A stretch of DNA of 37,037 nucleotides from the NCBI GenBank assembly GCA_028290225.1, contig JAQGKH010000310.1, positions 1-37,037 on the forward strand. Direction: 5' to 3'. Shown one piece after another: positions 7,550 through 16,028 of the stretch. Source of the DNA: Devosia sp. GTDB lineage: Bacteria; Pseudomonadota; Alphaproteobacteria; Rhizobiales; Devosiaceae. The translations under genes and the position numbers were made by a program. Each line of letters starts with the position of its first letter. The stretch's first letter is position 1. The notes beneath the pieces were generated by a model. That model was not told the DNA's origin. It saw nothing but the letters and a program-made list of their open reading frames with translations, and did not search any database.

Positions 7550-8593
7550 ATGTCTATCCTCAACTTCCTCAAATCCAAGGGCACCTGGGCGGCCCTGCTG
7601 TTCGGCATCATCGGCGTTGGCGTCGTGCTCTATGCCTGGCAGCTGCCGCCGTTTACCTCCACGGTTCAATCCACCAACAACGCCTTTGTGCGCGGGCGCG
7701 TGACGCTGATTGCACCGCAGCTGGCTGGTTATGTCACCGAAGTGCCGGTGAGTGATTATCAGCAGGTCAGGCAGGGCGACCTGTTGATCAAGCTCGATGA
7801 CCGCATCTATATGCAGCAATTGGCACAAGCCGAGGGCGCCCTCGCGCAGCAGCGTAACGCGCTCGACAATTATGAGCAGAACCGGGCCTCCAAACAGGCC
7901 AGCCTCGATTACGCCAATGCTCAGCTCGCAGCGGCCCAGGCCTCGCTTGATCGCGCCCAGGCTGATGCTGATCGTAGCGAGTCGCTGCTGGCTTCGGGGC
8001 TGTCGCCCCAGTCCAGCAACGATCAGGTCCGCGCCGCCCTGCTGCAGGCCCAGTCCAGCGTTGCCCAGGCGCAGGCCAATATCAGCGTGGCCGAACAAAA
8101 CCTGTCCCTTGTGGAAGGCAGTGTGCCCGGGCTGCAGGGCGCGGTTCATTCCGCCGAAGCGGCTGTCGAACTGGCCAGGATCAATCTGGCCAATACGCGC
8201 ATACTGGCGCCTGTTGATGGCGTACTGGGTGAGGTGACCGCACGGGTCGGCCAATATGTTTCCACTGGCAGCCAGCTCACCTCCGTGACCCCGCCCGACC
8301 GCTGGGTGGTTGCCAACTTCAAGGAAACCCAGCTGGCCAGCGTCCATATCGGGCAGGAGGTGACTTTCTCGGTGGATGCTCTCGATCACCTCAAGCTCAA
8401 GGGACACATCTCCGAAATTTCGCCGGCGACCGGCTCCGAGTTCAGCGTGATCAAGCCGGATAATGCCACGGGCAACTTCACCAAGATCGCGCAGCGCATT
8501 CCTGTCCGCATTGAACTCGATGCTGATCAGGAGCAAGTCGCCCAACTGCGCCCCGGCATGTCCGTCGAGGTCTGGGTGGATACCGATCTCTAG
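7550..8593 (+). CDS. HlyD/EmrA-family membrane-fusion adaptor
   Basis: This 347-residue periplasmic adaptor would link the EmrB-type exporter to an outer-membrane channel. It has one N-terminal membrane helix (about residues 12-30), the first half of a lipoyl-like domain (NNAFVRGRVTLIAPQLAGYV, a classic EmrA signature), a long helical hairpin rich in Ala, Gln and Asn (about 85-200), the second lipoyl half (NTRILAPVDGVLGEVTARVGQYV) and a beta-barrel with WVVANFKETQL. The longest frame begins at a TTG just after the exporter stop, but ATG 7550 is chosen because GGAGA sits 6 bases before it and the protein then starts at the normal place. No outer-membrane factor gene is present in the window, so a shared TolC-type channel is likely. 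Confidence 0.94.
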   Translation: MSILNFLKSKGTWAALLFGIIGVGVVLYAWQLPPFTSTVQSTNNAFVRGRVTLIAPQLAGYVTEVPVSDYQQVRQGDLLIKLDDRIYMQQLAQAEGALAQQRNALDNYEQNRASKQASLDYANAQLAAAQASLDRAQADADRSESLLASGLSPQSSNDQVRAALLQAQSSVAQAQANISVAEQNLSLVEGSVPGLQGAVHSAEAAVELARINLANTRILAPVDGVLGEVTARVGQYVSTGSQLTSVTPPDRWVVANFKETQLASVHIGQEVTFSVDALDHLKLKGHISEISPATGSEFSVIKPDNATGNFTKIAQRIPVRIELDADQEQVAQLRPGMSVEVWVDTDL

Positions 8594-8606
8594 GGGGCAG
8601 GGCCGA

Positions 8607-8630
8607 ATGATGACGCTTTGCCGTCATCAT
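8607..8630. terminator. Hairpin between convergent adaptor and kinase genes
   Basis: A perfect 9-bp stem, ATGATGACG (8607-8615) with CGTCATCAT (8622-8630), encloses a 6-base loop. It lies just after the adaptor stop and between convergent genes, so it may end transcription from both sides. Neither strand has a U-rich tail, so intrinsic termination is only suggested. Confidence 0.5.
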
Positions 8631-8704
8631 CTTGCCGCCCGCTCGTTAGGTGGCGAAGGCTGCACGATCTGGAGGGCGCTTGCGCCCGCCCCAGTCATCG
8701 CGGT

Positions 8705-10645
8705 TCAGCTTGGCTCCAGCACCGCAGACACGGCCTTGGCCAGTTCCGTCTGGCGGAATGGCTTGGCCAGGCGGGGCAGGTCGATGGTTTCTGCTCCCGC
8801 CACGTCAACAAAGCCACTCGCGAGCACCACCGGCAAATCGGGGCGCTGGGAGCGGGCTTCTTTCACCAGCTGTAACCCTGTCATGTTGGGCATGGCGTAA
8901 TCGGTCAGCAGCAGGTCGACCGCCTCGTTGGTGGCCAGCAGCTTGAGCGCCTCGGCCCCCGAGCCAGCCAGCAATGGGCTGTAGCCAAGATCTTCCAGCA
9001 TATCGGCGACGTTGCCGAGCACCAGCGCGTCGTCATCCACGACGAGCACGACAGGCTTCTTGCCCGGTTCGCCCGTTCCTGCTCCCGGCTCGCCCGCACC
9101 ACGCTCCGCTACGGCCGCTTGTTCCTCCGCCTCGGGCAGCCAGATTTGTGCGGTCGTGCCCAGTCCCTTTTTGCTGGTGATAAGGAAGCGGCCACCCGAT
9201 TGTTCCACCATGCCCTGCACCATGGACAAGCCCAGCCCGGTGCCTTTTCCGACGCCCTTGGTCGTAAAGAACGGCTCCGTTGCGCGGGCCAGCGTGGCGG
9301 CGTCCATGCCCTCGCCATTGTCCTCCACCGCAATGCAGACATAGCGGCCCGGCGGTACGGGCTGGACATCACGCTCAACCACATTTTCCGGCTGGGCCGT
9401 GATCCGGATGACGCCACCGCCGGGCATGGCATCGCGGGCATTGACGACGAGGTTCAAGATGGCCAGTTCCACCTGGTTCGCGTCTGCCTGGGCCGGGCGC
9501 AGGTCCGGAGCGAACTCGGTGATGAGGTCGAGCGATGGTCCGAGCGAGCGCTCCAGCAGGTCCATGATGCCGCGCACCAGTTGCGAAACGTCCACGGCCT
9601 CGGGATTGAGTTCCTGTTTGCGGGCAAAGGCCAGCATCCGCTGCGTCAGCGAACTGCCGCGTTGGGCGCCCTGCAACGCATTGCTGATGAGCCGGCGCAA
9701 CTTGGGGTCGTCCGGCAGGCGCTTCTGCGCCAGCTCCAGGCTGCTTTGGATGACCATCAGCAAATTGTTGAAGTCGTGGGCGACGCCTCCCGTAAGCTGC
9801 CCCAATGCCTCGGATTTCTGGGATTGGAAGAAGGCCTCGCGTGCCTGGTCAAGCGCGCGCTGGGCGTCGCGCCGTTCGGTGATGTCCCGGGTAACCTTGG
9901 CAAAACCCACGATCTCGCCCTTCGCGTTGCGAATGGCGTCGATCACAACATGCGCCCAGAACCGGCTGCCGTCCTTGCGGACCCGCCAGCCTTCCTTCTC
10001 GAAGCGCCCGTCGCGTGCCGCCGTTTCGAGCGCCACGCGCGGCAGCTCGATGACCTGGTCTTCGGGAGTGTAGAACTTGCTGAAATGCTGGCCGATGATC
10101 TCGCCAGCGCTGTAGCCCTTGATCCGCTCGGCTCCGGCATTCCAGCTATTGACCATGCCGTGGGGCGAAAGCCGGTAGAGTGCGTAGTCTGTCACGCTTT
10201 GCACCAGCAGCCGGAACTGCTCCTCACTGTCGCGCAGCGCGTTCTCCGCCGCCTTGCGTTCCGATAGGTCGCGCGTGACTTTGGCATATCCGATCAGTTC
10301 GCCGTCGGGCCCGCGGATCGGATCGATCACCACATGGGCCCACATACGTGTTCCATCCTTGCGAATGCGCCAGCCTTCCTGCTCGAACTTGCCATGTTCG
10401 GCAGCTGTCCGGAGTGCTCTGGCGGGCAGGCCCGTCGCCTTGTCCTCATCGGTATAGAACCGAGAGAAGTGTTGCCCGATGATCTCTGATGCCTCGTAGC
10501 CCTTGAAGCGCTGGGCCCCCGCGTTCCAGCTCACCACTTTGCCATTCCGGTCCAGCATGTAGATGGCGTAATCCACAATGCTGTTGATCAGCAGCTCATA
10601 GTGGTCGGCGCCCGGCGCCGTCGCTTGGCTCTCAGAATTGATCAT
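8705..10645 (-). CDS. Hybrid sensor histidine kinase, PAS-PAS-HisKA-HATPase-REC
   Basis: This is a soluble 646-residue signalling protein without membrane helices. From the N-terminus it has PAS 1 (about 16-130), PAS 2 (about 143-258), a HisKA dimerisation domain with the phospho-accepting histidine in GGVAHDFNN (H290), and an ATPase domain with N box NLVVNARDAM (398-407), G1 DNGEGM (about 442-447) and G2 GTGLGLSM. A Gly/Pro/Ala linker leads to a receiver domain with VVDDD and the acceptor Asp in LLTDYAMP (D582). The two PAS domains are strikingly alike (IIGQHFS, FYT.ED, EGWR.RKDG, FAKVTRD). The longest frame starts 12 codons earlier, but ATG 10645 has AGGTGAG exactly 7 bases upstream. No response-regulator gene is adjacent. 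The sensed signal is unknown; no heme- or flavin-binding motif is obvious (there is no LOV NCRFLQ). Confidence 0.93.
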   Translation of the reverse strand: MINSESQATAPGADHYELLINSIVDYAIYMLDRNGKVVSWNAGAQRFKGYEASEIIGQHFSRFYTDEDKATGLPARALRTAAEHGKFEQEGWRIRKDGTRMWAHVVIDPIRGPDGELIGYAKVTRDLSERKAAENALRDSEEQFRLLVQSVTDYALYRLSPHGMVNSWNAGAERIKGYSAGEIIGQHFSKFYTPEDQVIELPRVALETAARDGRFEKEGWRVRKDGSRFWAHVVIDAIRNAKGEIVGFAKVTRDITERRDAQRALDQAREAFFQSQKSEALGQLTGGVAHDFNNLLMVIQSSLELAQKRLPDDPKLRRLISNALQGAQRGSSLTQRMLAFARKQELNPEAVDVSQLVRGIMDLLERSLGPSLDLITEFAPDLRPAQADANQVELAILNLVVNARDAMPGGGVIRITAQPENVVERDVQPVPPGRYVCIAVEDNGEGMDAATLARATEPFFTTKGVGKGTGLGLSMVQGMVEQSGGRFLITSKKGLGTTAQIWLPEAEEQAAVAERGAGEPGAGTGEPGKKPVVLVVDDDALVLGNVADMLEDLGYSPLLAGSGAEALKLLATNEAVDLLLTDYAMPNMTGLQLVKEARSQRPDLPVVLASGFVDVAGAETIDLPRLAKPFRQTELAKAVSAVLEPS

Positions 10646-10860
10646 GTCCGCACTCACCTGGAAATCAAGCTTCTTCCACATCTACCACTTTGGCTGCGAT
10701 GTCCAAACTTCTCGACGGCGCGGACGCGAGAATCCGGCCGGTTTTCGGCGGCGGACGCGGCAGCGTTTTGCGTGCAAACAAGCGCAACGCCGGCGGCTCG
10801 TCCGGAACAGTCCGACGCGCATCCGAGTTGCCTTGTGAAGCCGTTCATAAAGGCCCATTA

Positions 10861-11586
10861 TTGGTTCAGAATACGTTCATCGGTACGGCCGGATGGAGCG
10901 TCGAGCGCGCCATTCCGGGCTTCTCCCAGGTCGGAACAGCCCTGGAGCGCTACAGTTCCGTCTTTTCAGCCGTCGAGATAAACTCCAGCTTCTACCGGCG
11001 TCACCGACCCTCCACCTGGCAACGCTGGCACGACGCCGTGCCGCCGCACTTCCGGTTCTCGGTCAAGCTGCCAAAAGCCATCACTCACGTCCGCCAACTC
11101 ATTGGCGCAGAAGCAGAAATTGCGGAATTCTTTGCCGACATCAAGCCGCTAGGCGCCAAGCTCGGCGCCATTTTGGTGCAACTGCCACCCAAACTGGCCT
11201 TCGCGCCAGATGCCGCGGCTGCGTTCTTCTCAGCCCTGCAAGCCTTTGGCAACACACCCGTTTTCATCGAACCACGTCACCCGAGCTGGGCCGACATGCA
11301 GGCCTCCGACCTGCTGCATCGCTACAGGGTCGCTCGCGTTTACGCCGACCCACAAGAAGCAACCCTGCGCTCGGCAGCTCTGTCCGATGGCACCTCGTAC
11401 CTCCGCCTGCACGGCTCGCCCAAGATCTACTATTCTGCCTACGATGCTGAAACACTTGATGAATTCGCCGCAATGCTCGCCACCAGCCCGGGCCCAAACT
11501 GGTGCATCTTCGACAACACCGCTTCCGGAGCCGCTCTCCGCGACGCTCTCAAGCTGCGTGACCTGCTCGCGCGCGGCCAGGCCTAG
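10861..11586 (+). CDS. DUF72-family protein (YecE-like)
   Basis: This protein belongs to the DUF72 family, a TIM-barrel-like fold of unproven function. Visible family marks are the N-terminal FIGTAGWS, the segment VEINSSFYR, FRFSVKLPKAITH, LGAILVQLPPK, VFIEPRHPSW, YLRLHGSP and the C-terminal WCIFDNTASG. The frame is open from ATG 10690, but the first 57 codons look non-coding in composition. I place the start at TTG 10861, which gives MVQNTFIGTAGW, the usual DUF72 beginning, with AAAGG 7 bases upstream; the product is then 241 residues. ATG 10690 remains possible. It diverges from the kinase gene, and a strong terminator follows. Family members are sometimes linked to DNA or sugar chemistry by context only, and the context here does not help. 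Confidence 0.85.
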   Translation: MVQNTFIGTAGWSVERAIPGFSQVGTALERYSSVFSAVEINSSFYRRHRPSTWQRWHDAVPPHFRFSVKLPKAITHVRQLIGAEAEIAEFFADIKPLGAKLGAILVQLPPKLAFAPDAAAAFFSALQAFGNTPVFIEPRHPSWADMQASDLLHRYRVARVYADPQEATLRSAALSDGTSYLRLHGSPKIYYSAYDAETLDEFAAMLATSPGPNWCIFDNTASGAALRDALKLRDLLARGQA

Positions 11587-11741
11587 TAACCCCGCCGCTG
11601 CCGCCTTGGTGGTCCGCTCGCCGCCCGCCGCGGATGCATCCGCACGCGGACCGGCTTTTTTTCTTCCGACAGCTCATCAGCATCGGCTCGGTAATCGAGC
11701 TCGGCATAAGGGTCGGGATCATGTTGGCAGGGGGCGGTCAC
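11583..11741 (-). CDS. Possible small hypothetical protein, 52 residues
   Basis: This frame has an acidic first half (HDPDPYAELDYRADADELSEE) and a strongly basic second half rich in Arg (VRVRMHPRR, PPRRQRRGY). It would start at GTG 11741, 20 bases after the stop of the 87-residue acidic protein gene; GGAG lies 11 bases upstream, a rather long spacing. The composition looks like a real short protein, and about 65% of third positions are G or C. Against it, the frame covers the terminator of the DUF72 gene on the other strand and its stop overlaps the DUF72 stop. No family is recognised. Confidence 0.4.
   Translation of the reverse strand: MTAPCQHDPDPYAELDYRADADELSEEKKPVRVRMHPRRAASGPPRRQRRGY
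11611..11663 (+). terminator. Intrinsic terminator of the DUF72 gene
   Basis: A stem GGTCCGC (11611-11617) with GCGGACC (11646-11652) encloses a second perfect palindrome, GCGGATGCATCCGC (11630-11643). A run of eight T follows at 11656-11663. This lies 25 bases after the DUF72 stop and is a convincing plus-strand terminator. Confidence 0.7.
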
Positions 11742-11761
11742 GATGAGTGTCGCTCCAGGGC

Positions 11762-12025
11762 CTAGTGCACCGAACCATCCGGTGGCCCGATCAGCTGCGC
11801 GATGCCTTCATCGTCCAGCGCCCGCTGGAACTCGTTCCAGGCGTCAATCTCGGTGGCAAACGTATCTTCCCAGATCAGCGAATTGTCGTCTTCATCCACC
11901 ACTTCAAGGGTCCAGCCATCATTGCTGTCCTTCAGCCGATAAATGCCGACCTGCACGGTGATGCCGTCCTGGCTGATCTCGCAGCTGTGCTCGGAGAGTT
12001 CGATGTCCTGATCTTCTTCGCTCAT
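11762..12025 (-). CDS. Conserved small acidic protein of unknown function, 87 residues
   Basis: This 87-residue, very acidic soluble protein starts MSEEDQDIELSEHSCEISQDG and ends DDEGIAQLIGPPDGSVH. It has one cysteine (C15), no signal peptide and no membrane helix. The alternating pattern of hydrophobic residues (TVQVGIYRL, WTLEVVDEDDNSLIWEDTF) suggests a small beta sheet followed by a helix (EIDAWNEFQRAL). ATG 12025 is chosen over longer frames because GGAG lies 7 bases upstream and the acidic sequence begins there. It is the kind of short conserved protein seen in Hyphomicrobiales genomes, but I cannot name a domain. It lies 176 bp downstream of the membrane hydrolase gene on the same strand; whether they share a transcript is unclear. 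The 12026-12201 gap shows nothing else. Confidence 0.82.
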   Translation of the reverse strand: MSEEDQDIELSEHSCEISQDGITVQVGIYRLKDSNDGWTLEVVDEDDNSLIWEDTFATEIDAWNEFQRALDDEGIAQLIGPPDGSVH

Positions 12026-12201
12026 AACTGCTCTCCATTGTTCGGGTGCGCTCCCATAGCGCGACGGAGCGGCCATTGCCACCATCAAAGCGGCAGCGGC
12101 TGTCATGCGATTTTGCTCGAGCACCCAACGGCACGCTTCGGCTCCAGTTCCAGCCAGCTGCTCGCCCAATGCGGCTCGGCCAACCGGGAAATCCCTGGAA
12201 T

Positions 12202-13923
12202 TCACGAGCGGAACCAGCCCGGGGCAATGCCAGTGGTATCGCCGGCACGGGTCAGCTTGTCGCGGAGTTGGCGAAGGCTGGTTTCGTTCCAATGCGGCGG
12301 ATCGCTGACGGCGACCCAGGCGTCGAGGTAATCCTGCGGCGCATAAACATGGCCAAAGCCAATAGGCGAGGTTTGGGCGAGTGCCATGTCGAGCGCGAGC
12401 TGCAGGAAGGTGACGACCGGATACCAGGTCAGCAGTGGAGATACATCGCTCGGCCGATCGCCCGTCAGCCACTGCGGCGGACGATACAGCACCTGCGGCT
12501 CGAAAAACACGACGGGGTCGCTGGCATATTGCAGATAAACGAGCCGTACCGGACCCCATTTAACGCCGGGAATGTTCAAAGCGTCGCTTTGGTTTGTGAA
12601 CCGGATGATTGAGCTGTCGTTGAAGTGTGGCAGCCATTCGGGCGTGCCGGCCTGGCGATTAGCCGTGGCATTGCGCCAAAGCTGGCTAGCAAAAGGCGGG
12701 CCCGCCCAGAGCGCCCCCTGGAATGGATCGGCCAGGACATCAAACAGGCTGGCAGAGGCTTGCGAGGCATAGGCACCAAGGCTCAAACCATTCAGGTAAA
12801 GCTTGGGGCGCGTTTGGTGTGGCAACGCTGTCCAGTACTGATAGACCGCGGCGAACAGCGCCTGGGCGCTGGCAGTGCCGACATCGGGCTCCACCACCAG
12901 CGACAGCCAGCTGGTGAGATAGGAATATTGGAGCGCGACGCTTGCCACATCGCCGGCGTGAAGAAACTCCAGCGTGTCGATTGCTGGTGGGTCGACCCAG
13001 CCGGTCCCCACGGGCATGATCAGCACCAGGACAGAGCGATCGAACGCGCCGACGCGCTGCATCTCGCCAAGAGCAAGCTGGGCCCGCTGCTCGACCGTTT
13101 CGGCGGAGCGAAGGCCGACATAAACGCGCAGAGGGGTTCGAGCGGGGCGCCCGATCACGGTTTCGATTTCCTCCGCTGTAGGGCCCGATTGCACATAGAT
13201 GCGGGCATCAAGGCCGATCGTGTCCCAATCAACCAGTGATGCGGCGCTGCCCGAGCGAAGGGGATCGGTTGGGGGCTCTTCATATTGGCCGGCCAGCGCA
13301 TCGACTTCAGCATAGAACCGGTCCGCTGTATAAACGACGCTGCGGACCACTACGCCGTTCACAAACACGCTGGTCAGCACGCCCACGATCAGCATGCCCC
13401 CGACCAGGGCCACCCTGCGCGGCACTAGGCGGGTGAGCCAGCGGGCTGTGGCTCGAACAAAGTGGACAATGGCGGTGCCGATGCCGATCAACAGGGCAGC
13501 CGGCAAGACCGCGATCGCCGCAACCCAGACTGGCTGGTTGGATTGCACCGGGGCAAGTCCCATCACTCCGCGAATGGAGTTCTGCCAACCGGTGGACAGC
13601 CAAAGAAAGACGATGGCGTTGAGGGCACACACCAGTAGTAGCCAGAACTTGAGCCAGCGGGCGCGCGCGCGGCCGGGAATGCGGAGCTCCATGAACGTCC
13701 AAAGCCATTCACCAAACACGCCGATGCCATAACCAGCTGCAAAGACGCAGCCGCTGAGCACACCCTGCAAGATGAACTGGCGGGGCAGCAGGGATGGAGT
13801 GAGGGACAGGGCAAAGAACAGCAGGCCCAGCAGCACACCTCCGGTGGGCAGGCGGTCCATCGCCAGGAGAATCCGAGGGATCAGTCGTTGGGCTCGCCAG
13901 GTGCTAGCGAGGGGGAGGGGCAC
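12202..13923 (-). CDS. Membrane alpha/beta-hydrolase family protein (Abhydrolase_9 type)
   Basis: This 573-residue protein has a membrane N-terminal half and a hydrolase C-terminal half. The first 200 residues contain about five membrane helices and the mark SLTPSLLPRQFILQG, typical of the N-terminal domain of this family. The C-terminal domain has the nucleophile elbow GLSLG (379-383, S381), preceded by RPKLYLNGLS, and later QNSDALNIP-like and VYAPQDYLDAW segments that probably carry the remaining catalytic residues. Its substrate is unknown; esterase or lipase activity is inferred. The start used is GTG 13923 with AAGG 6 bases upstream; ATG 13860 (MDRLPTGG) is the alternative. It lies 53 bp downstream of exoD on the same strand, so the two may be co-transcribed and act in the envelope. 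Confidence 0.88.
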   Translation of the reverse strand: MPLPLASTWRAQRLIPRILLAMDRLPTGGVLLGLLFFALSLTPSLLPRQFILQGVLSGCVFAAGYGIGVFGEWLWTFMELRIPGRARARWLKFWLLLVCALNAIVFLWLSTGWQNSIRGVMGLAPVQSNQPVWVAAIAVLPAALLIGIGTAIVHFVRATARWLTRLVPRRVALVGGMLIVGVLTSVFVNGVVVRSVVYTADRFYAEVDALAGQYEEPPTDPLRSGSAASLVDWDTIGLDARIYVQSGPTAEEIETVIGRPARTPLRVYVGLRSAETVEQRAQLALGEMQRVGAFDRSVLVLIMPVGTGWVDPPAIDTLEFLHAGDVASVALQYSYLTSWLSLVVEPDVGTASAQALFAAVYQYWTALPHQTRPKLYLNGLSLGAYASQASASLFDVLADPFQGALWAGPPFASQLWRNATANRQAGTPEWLPHFNDSSIIRFTNQSDALNIPGVKWGPVRLVYLQYASDPVVFFEPQVLYRPPQWLTGDRPSDVSPLLTWYPVVTFLQLALDMALAQTSPIGFGHVYAPQDYLDAWVAVSDPPHWNETSLRQLRDKLTRAGDTTGIAPGWFRS

Positions 13924-13976
13924 AGCTAACCTTGTTGCTGGTGATCTGGCCCAATGCTGGAATCCGCCAAGTCATC

Positions 13977-14612
13977 TCAGCTCCCGAGAAAACCACCGGC
14001 TGAAAAGCCGAGGGAGACCACTAGCCAGATTATCCATGCATCCACCAGAAAGCCGATTGCGCCAATCGCAATGCCGATGATGAGGCCCAATCCGTCGCGG
14101 TTCAACCGGGACAGGCACATTACGGCGACGCCGACATTCGGGATGGCGTTCATGAACGGGATAGGCACTACCATGGGCAGGCAAAGCACCATGACGATGA
14201 GGGCAAAGGGCCGCCCGGTGGTTTCGCTCACAAGCGCCGGTAACCGGGGGAAGGATATGCGGGCCAGCGCTCGCGAATATCGGGCCAATCGTTCGAGCAG
14301 CTTGAGCAGCAGTTTTGCAGGCACGCGACGGTCACCCGCAAAGCGCGGCAGGCGCACGGGGCGAGCGAGCAGCATGGCCGAGGCAAACCCAAACATGGCA
14401 AGCGCCACGATACCGCCCCAGCCGGGCGCGCCCGGGATCATGTTGAGAAGGCTGAAGACAAGGATCACCAGTGTATGGGAATTCTCGCCAAGAATCCGGA
14501 TCAGGCCGGAAAAGGTCAGCTCAGGCGCCTGGCCGCGGCCAGCCTGGTGCAATGCCTCGCGCATGGCAAAGAGGTGCAACTCTACGGGGCTCAGCGGGAA
14601 TGATGGAGGCAT
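13977..14612 (-). CDS. exoD: ExoD-family exopolysaccharide synthesis protein
   Basis: This 211-residue membrane protein matches ExoD: the N-terminal region LSPVELHLFAMREALHQAG, the core LTFSGLIRILGENSHTLVILVFSLLNMIPGAPGWG, the loop with ARPVRLPRF, then PFALIVMVLCLPMVVPIPFMNAIPNVG and two C-terminal helices. In rhizobia exoD affects exopolysaccharide production and alkali tolerance; its biochemical role is not settled. ATG 14612 is used, though no strong Shine-Dalgarno precedes it (GAGTAGTA). It lies between icd upstream, separated by a terminator, and the membrane hydrolase downstream. No other polysaccharide genes are in the window, so its own function here rests on homology. Confidence 0.88.
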   Translation of the reverse strand: MPPSFPLSPVELHLFAMREALHQAGRGQAPELTFSGLIRILGENSHTLVILVFSLLNMIPGAPGWGGIVALAMFGFASAMLLARPVRLPRFAGDRRVPAKLLLKLLERLARYSRALARISFPRLPALVSETTGRPFALIVMVLCLPMVVPIPFMNAIPNVGVAVMCLSRLNRDGLGLIIGIAIGAIGFLVDAWIIWLVVSLGFSAGGFLGS

Positions 14613-14644
14613 TACTACTCAAATAGGCCAGTGCCGGCAAAGCC

Positions 14645-14668
14645 AAACGGCGCCCAGGGGCGCCGTTT
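14645..14668 (-). terminator. Terminator hairpin downstream of icd
   Basis: A perfect 10-bp stem AAACGGCGCC (14645-14654) with GGCGCCGTTT (14659-14668) around CAGG lies 20 bases after the icd stop. On the minus strand it is followed by GGCTTTG, a weak T tract. Its position and stability make a terminator likely. Confidence 0.65.
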
Positions 14669-14687
14669 GCAGGAGTTCAGACGCGGT

Positions 14688-15899
14688 TCAGGCCATGGCC
14701 TTTTGCAGGTTCTGATCGATGGCATCGAGGAAGCCAAGGGTCGATAGCCAACTCTGATCCGGGCCGACCAGCAAAGACAGGTCCTTGGTCATCTTGCCTT
14801 CTTCGATGGTGCCCACGGTAACCTTTTCCAGCGTCAGCGCGAACTTGGCCAGTGCCTCGTTGTCGTCCAGCTTGGCGCGGTGAGCGAGGCCACGGGTCCA
14901 GGCAAAGATCGAGGCGGTGGAATTGGTCGAGGTTTCCTTGCCCTGCTGGTGCTGGCGGTAGTGACGGGTCACCGTGCCATGAGCCGCCTCAGCTTCGACG
15001 ATCTTGCCATCGGGTGTCGCGAGCACGGAAGTCATCAGGCCAAGCGAGCCAAAGCCCTGCGCCACGATGTCGGACTGCACATCGCCATCATAGTTCTTGC
15101 AGGCCCACACATAACCGCCGCTCCACTTGAGGGACGACGCCACCATGTCGTCGATCAGGCGGTGTTCGTACCAGATCTTGGCGGCTTCGAACTTTTGCTT
15201 GAACTCGGCCTCGTAGATCTCCTGGAAGATATCCTTGAAGCGGCCGTCGTAGGTCTTGAGGATGGTGTTCTTGGTGGAAAGATAGCAGGGTACGCCGCGG
15301 GCCAGTGCATAGTTGAGGCTGGAATAGGCAAAATCGCGGATCGAGTCGTCGAGGTTGTACATGGCCATCGCGACACCTGAGCCGGGCGCCTGGAATACTT
15401 CGTGCTCGATCACATCGCCGTCTTCGCCGGTAAACTTGATGGTCAGGGTGCCTTTGCCGGGGAAGGTGAAGTCGGTGGCGCGATACTGATCGCCAAAGGC
15501 ATGACGCCCGACGATGATGGGCTGGGTCCAGCCGGGCACGAGCCGCGGCACGTTTTGGCAGATGATGGGCTCGCGGAAGATCACGCCGCCGAGGATGTTC
15601 CGGATCGTGCCGTTCGGCGACTTCCACATCTTCTTGAGCTTGAATTCCTCGACGCGCTGCTCGTCAGGGGTGATGGTGGCGCACTTGATGCCCACACCAT
15701 GCTTCTGGATCGCCTTGGCAGCATCCACCGTGATCTGGTCGTTGGTAGCGTCTCGGCTTTCCACCGACAGGTCATAATATTCGATAGGCAGATCGAGATA
15801 GGGATGGATGAGCTTGTCCTTGATCGCCCGCCAGATGATGCGCGTCATCTCGTCCCCATCGAGATCGACGACCGGATTGGCGACTTTGATCTTGCTCAT
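14688..15899 (-). CDS. icd: NADP-dependent isocitrate dehydrogenase
   Basis: This 403-residue cytoplasmic enzyme oxidises isocitrate to 2-oxoglutarate and CO2 with NADP in the citric acid cycle. It belongs to the homodimeric, eukaryote-like subfamily (about 405 residues) used by many alphaproteobacteria, not the E. coli-type enzyme. Substrate-site marks are SPNGTIRN (94-101), the arginines at 100, 109 and 132, and the metal-binding region KNYDGDVQSDIVAQGFGSLG. The NADP site follows in AHGTVTRHYRQHQQGKETSTN. The longest frame begins further upstream, but ATG 15899 is certain: GGGAG is 7 bases upstream and the protein then starts MSKIKVANPVVDLDGDEMTR as in its relatives. It is transcribed alone, with a promoter candidate upstream and a terminator downstream. 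Confidence 0.97.
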   Translation of the reverse strand: MSKIKVANPVVDLDGDEMTRIIWRAIKDKLIHPYLDLPIEYYDLSVESRDATNDQITVDAAKAIQKHGVGIKCATITPDEQRVEEFKLKKMWKSPNGTIRNILGGVIFREPIICQNVPRLVPGWTQPIIVGRHAFGDQYRATDFTFPGKGTLTIKFTGEDGDVIEHEVFQAPGSGVAMAMYNLDDSIRDFAYSSLNYALARGVPCYLSTKNTILKTYDGRFKDIFQEIYEAEFKQKFEAAKIWYEHRLIDDMVASSLKWSGGYVWACKNYDGDVQSDIVAQGFGSLGLMTSVLATPDGKIVEAEAAHGTVTRHYRQHQQGKETSTNSTASIFAWTRGLAHRAKLDDNEALAKFALTLEKVTVGTIEEGKMTKDLSLLVGPDQSWLSTLGFLDAIDQNLQKAMA

Positions 15900-15951
15900 A
15901 AATACGCTCCCTTGATGGACCTGCCGGACGGCCCTTGGCCGTGTTGCGGGC

Positions 15952-15979
15952 CGTATACCATTGCGACGGGAAAGCACAA
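15952..15979 (-). promoter_or_regulatory. Candidate sigma-70-type promoter of icd
   Basis: On the minus strand TTGTGC (15979-15974) and TATACG (15957-15952) are separated by 16 bases. They lie about 50 bases before the icd start. The match is moderate and only suggestive. Confidence 0.4.
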
Positions 15980-16028
15980 AGCTTAGCTCGGCAAGGGCAC
16001 TTGCCCAGGACGGCGGGGTTGAAAAGGT

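Noticed and set aside
9119..10267. A 382-codon plus-strand frame inside the kinase gene
   Set aside because: It mirrors the histidine kinase, which has every catalytic motif; the plus frame has no recognisable domain.
14852..15380. Plus-strand frames inside icd
   Set aside because: Isocitrate dehydrogenase on the minus strand explains the region fully.
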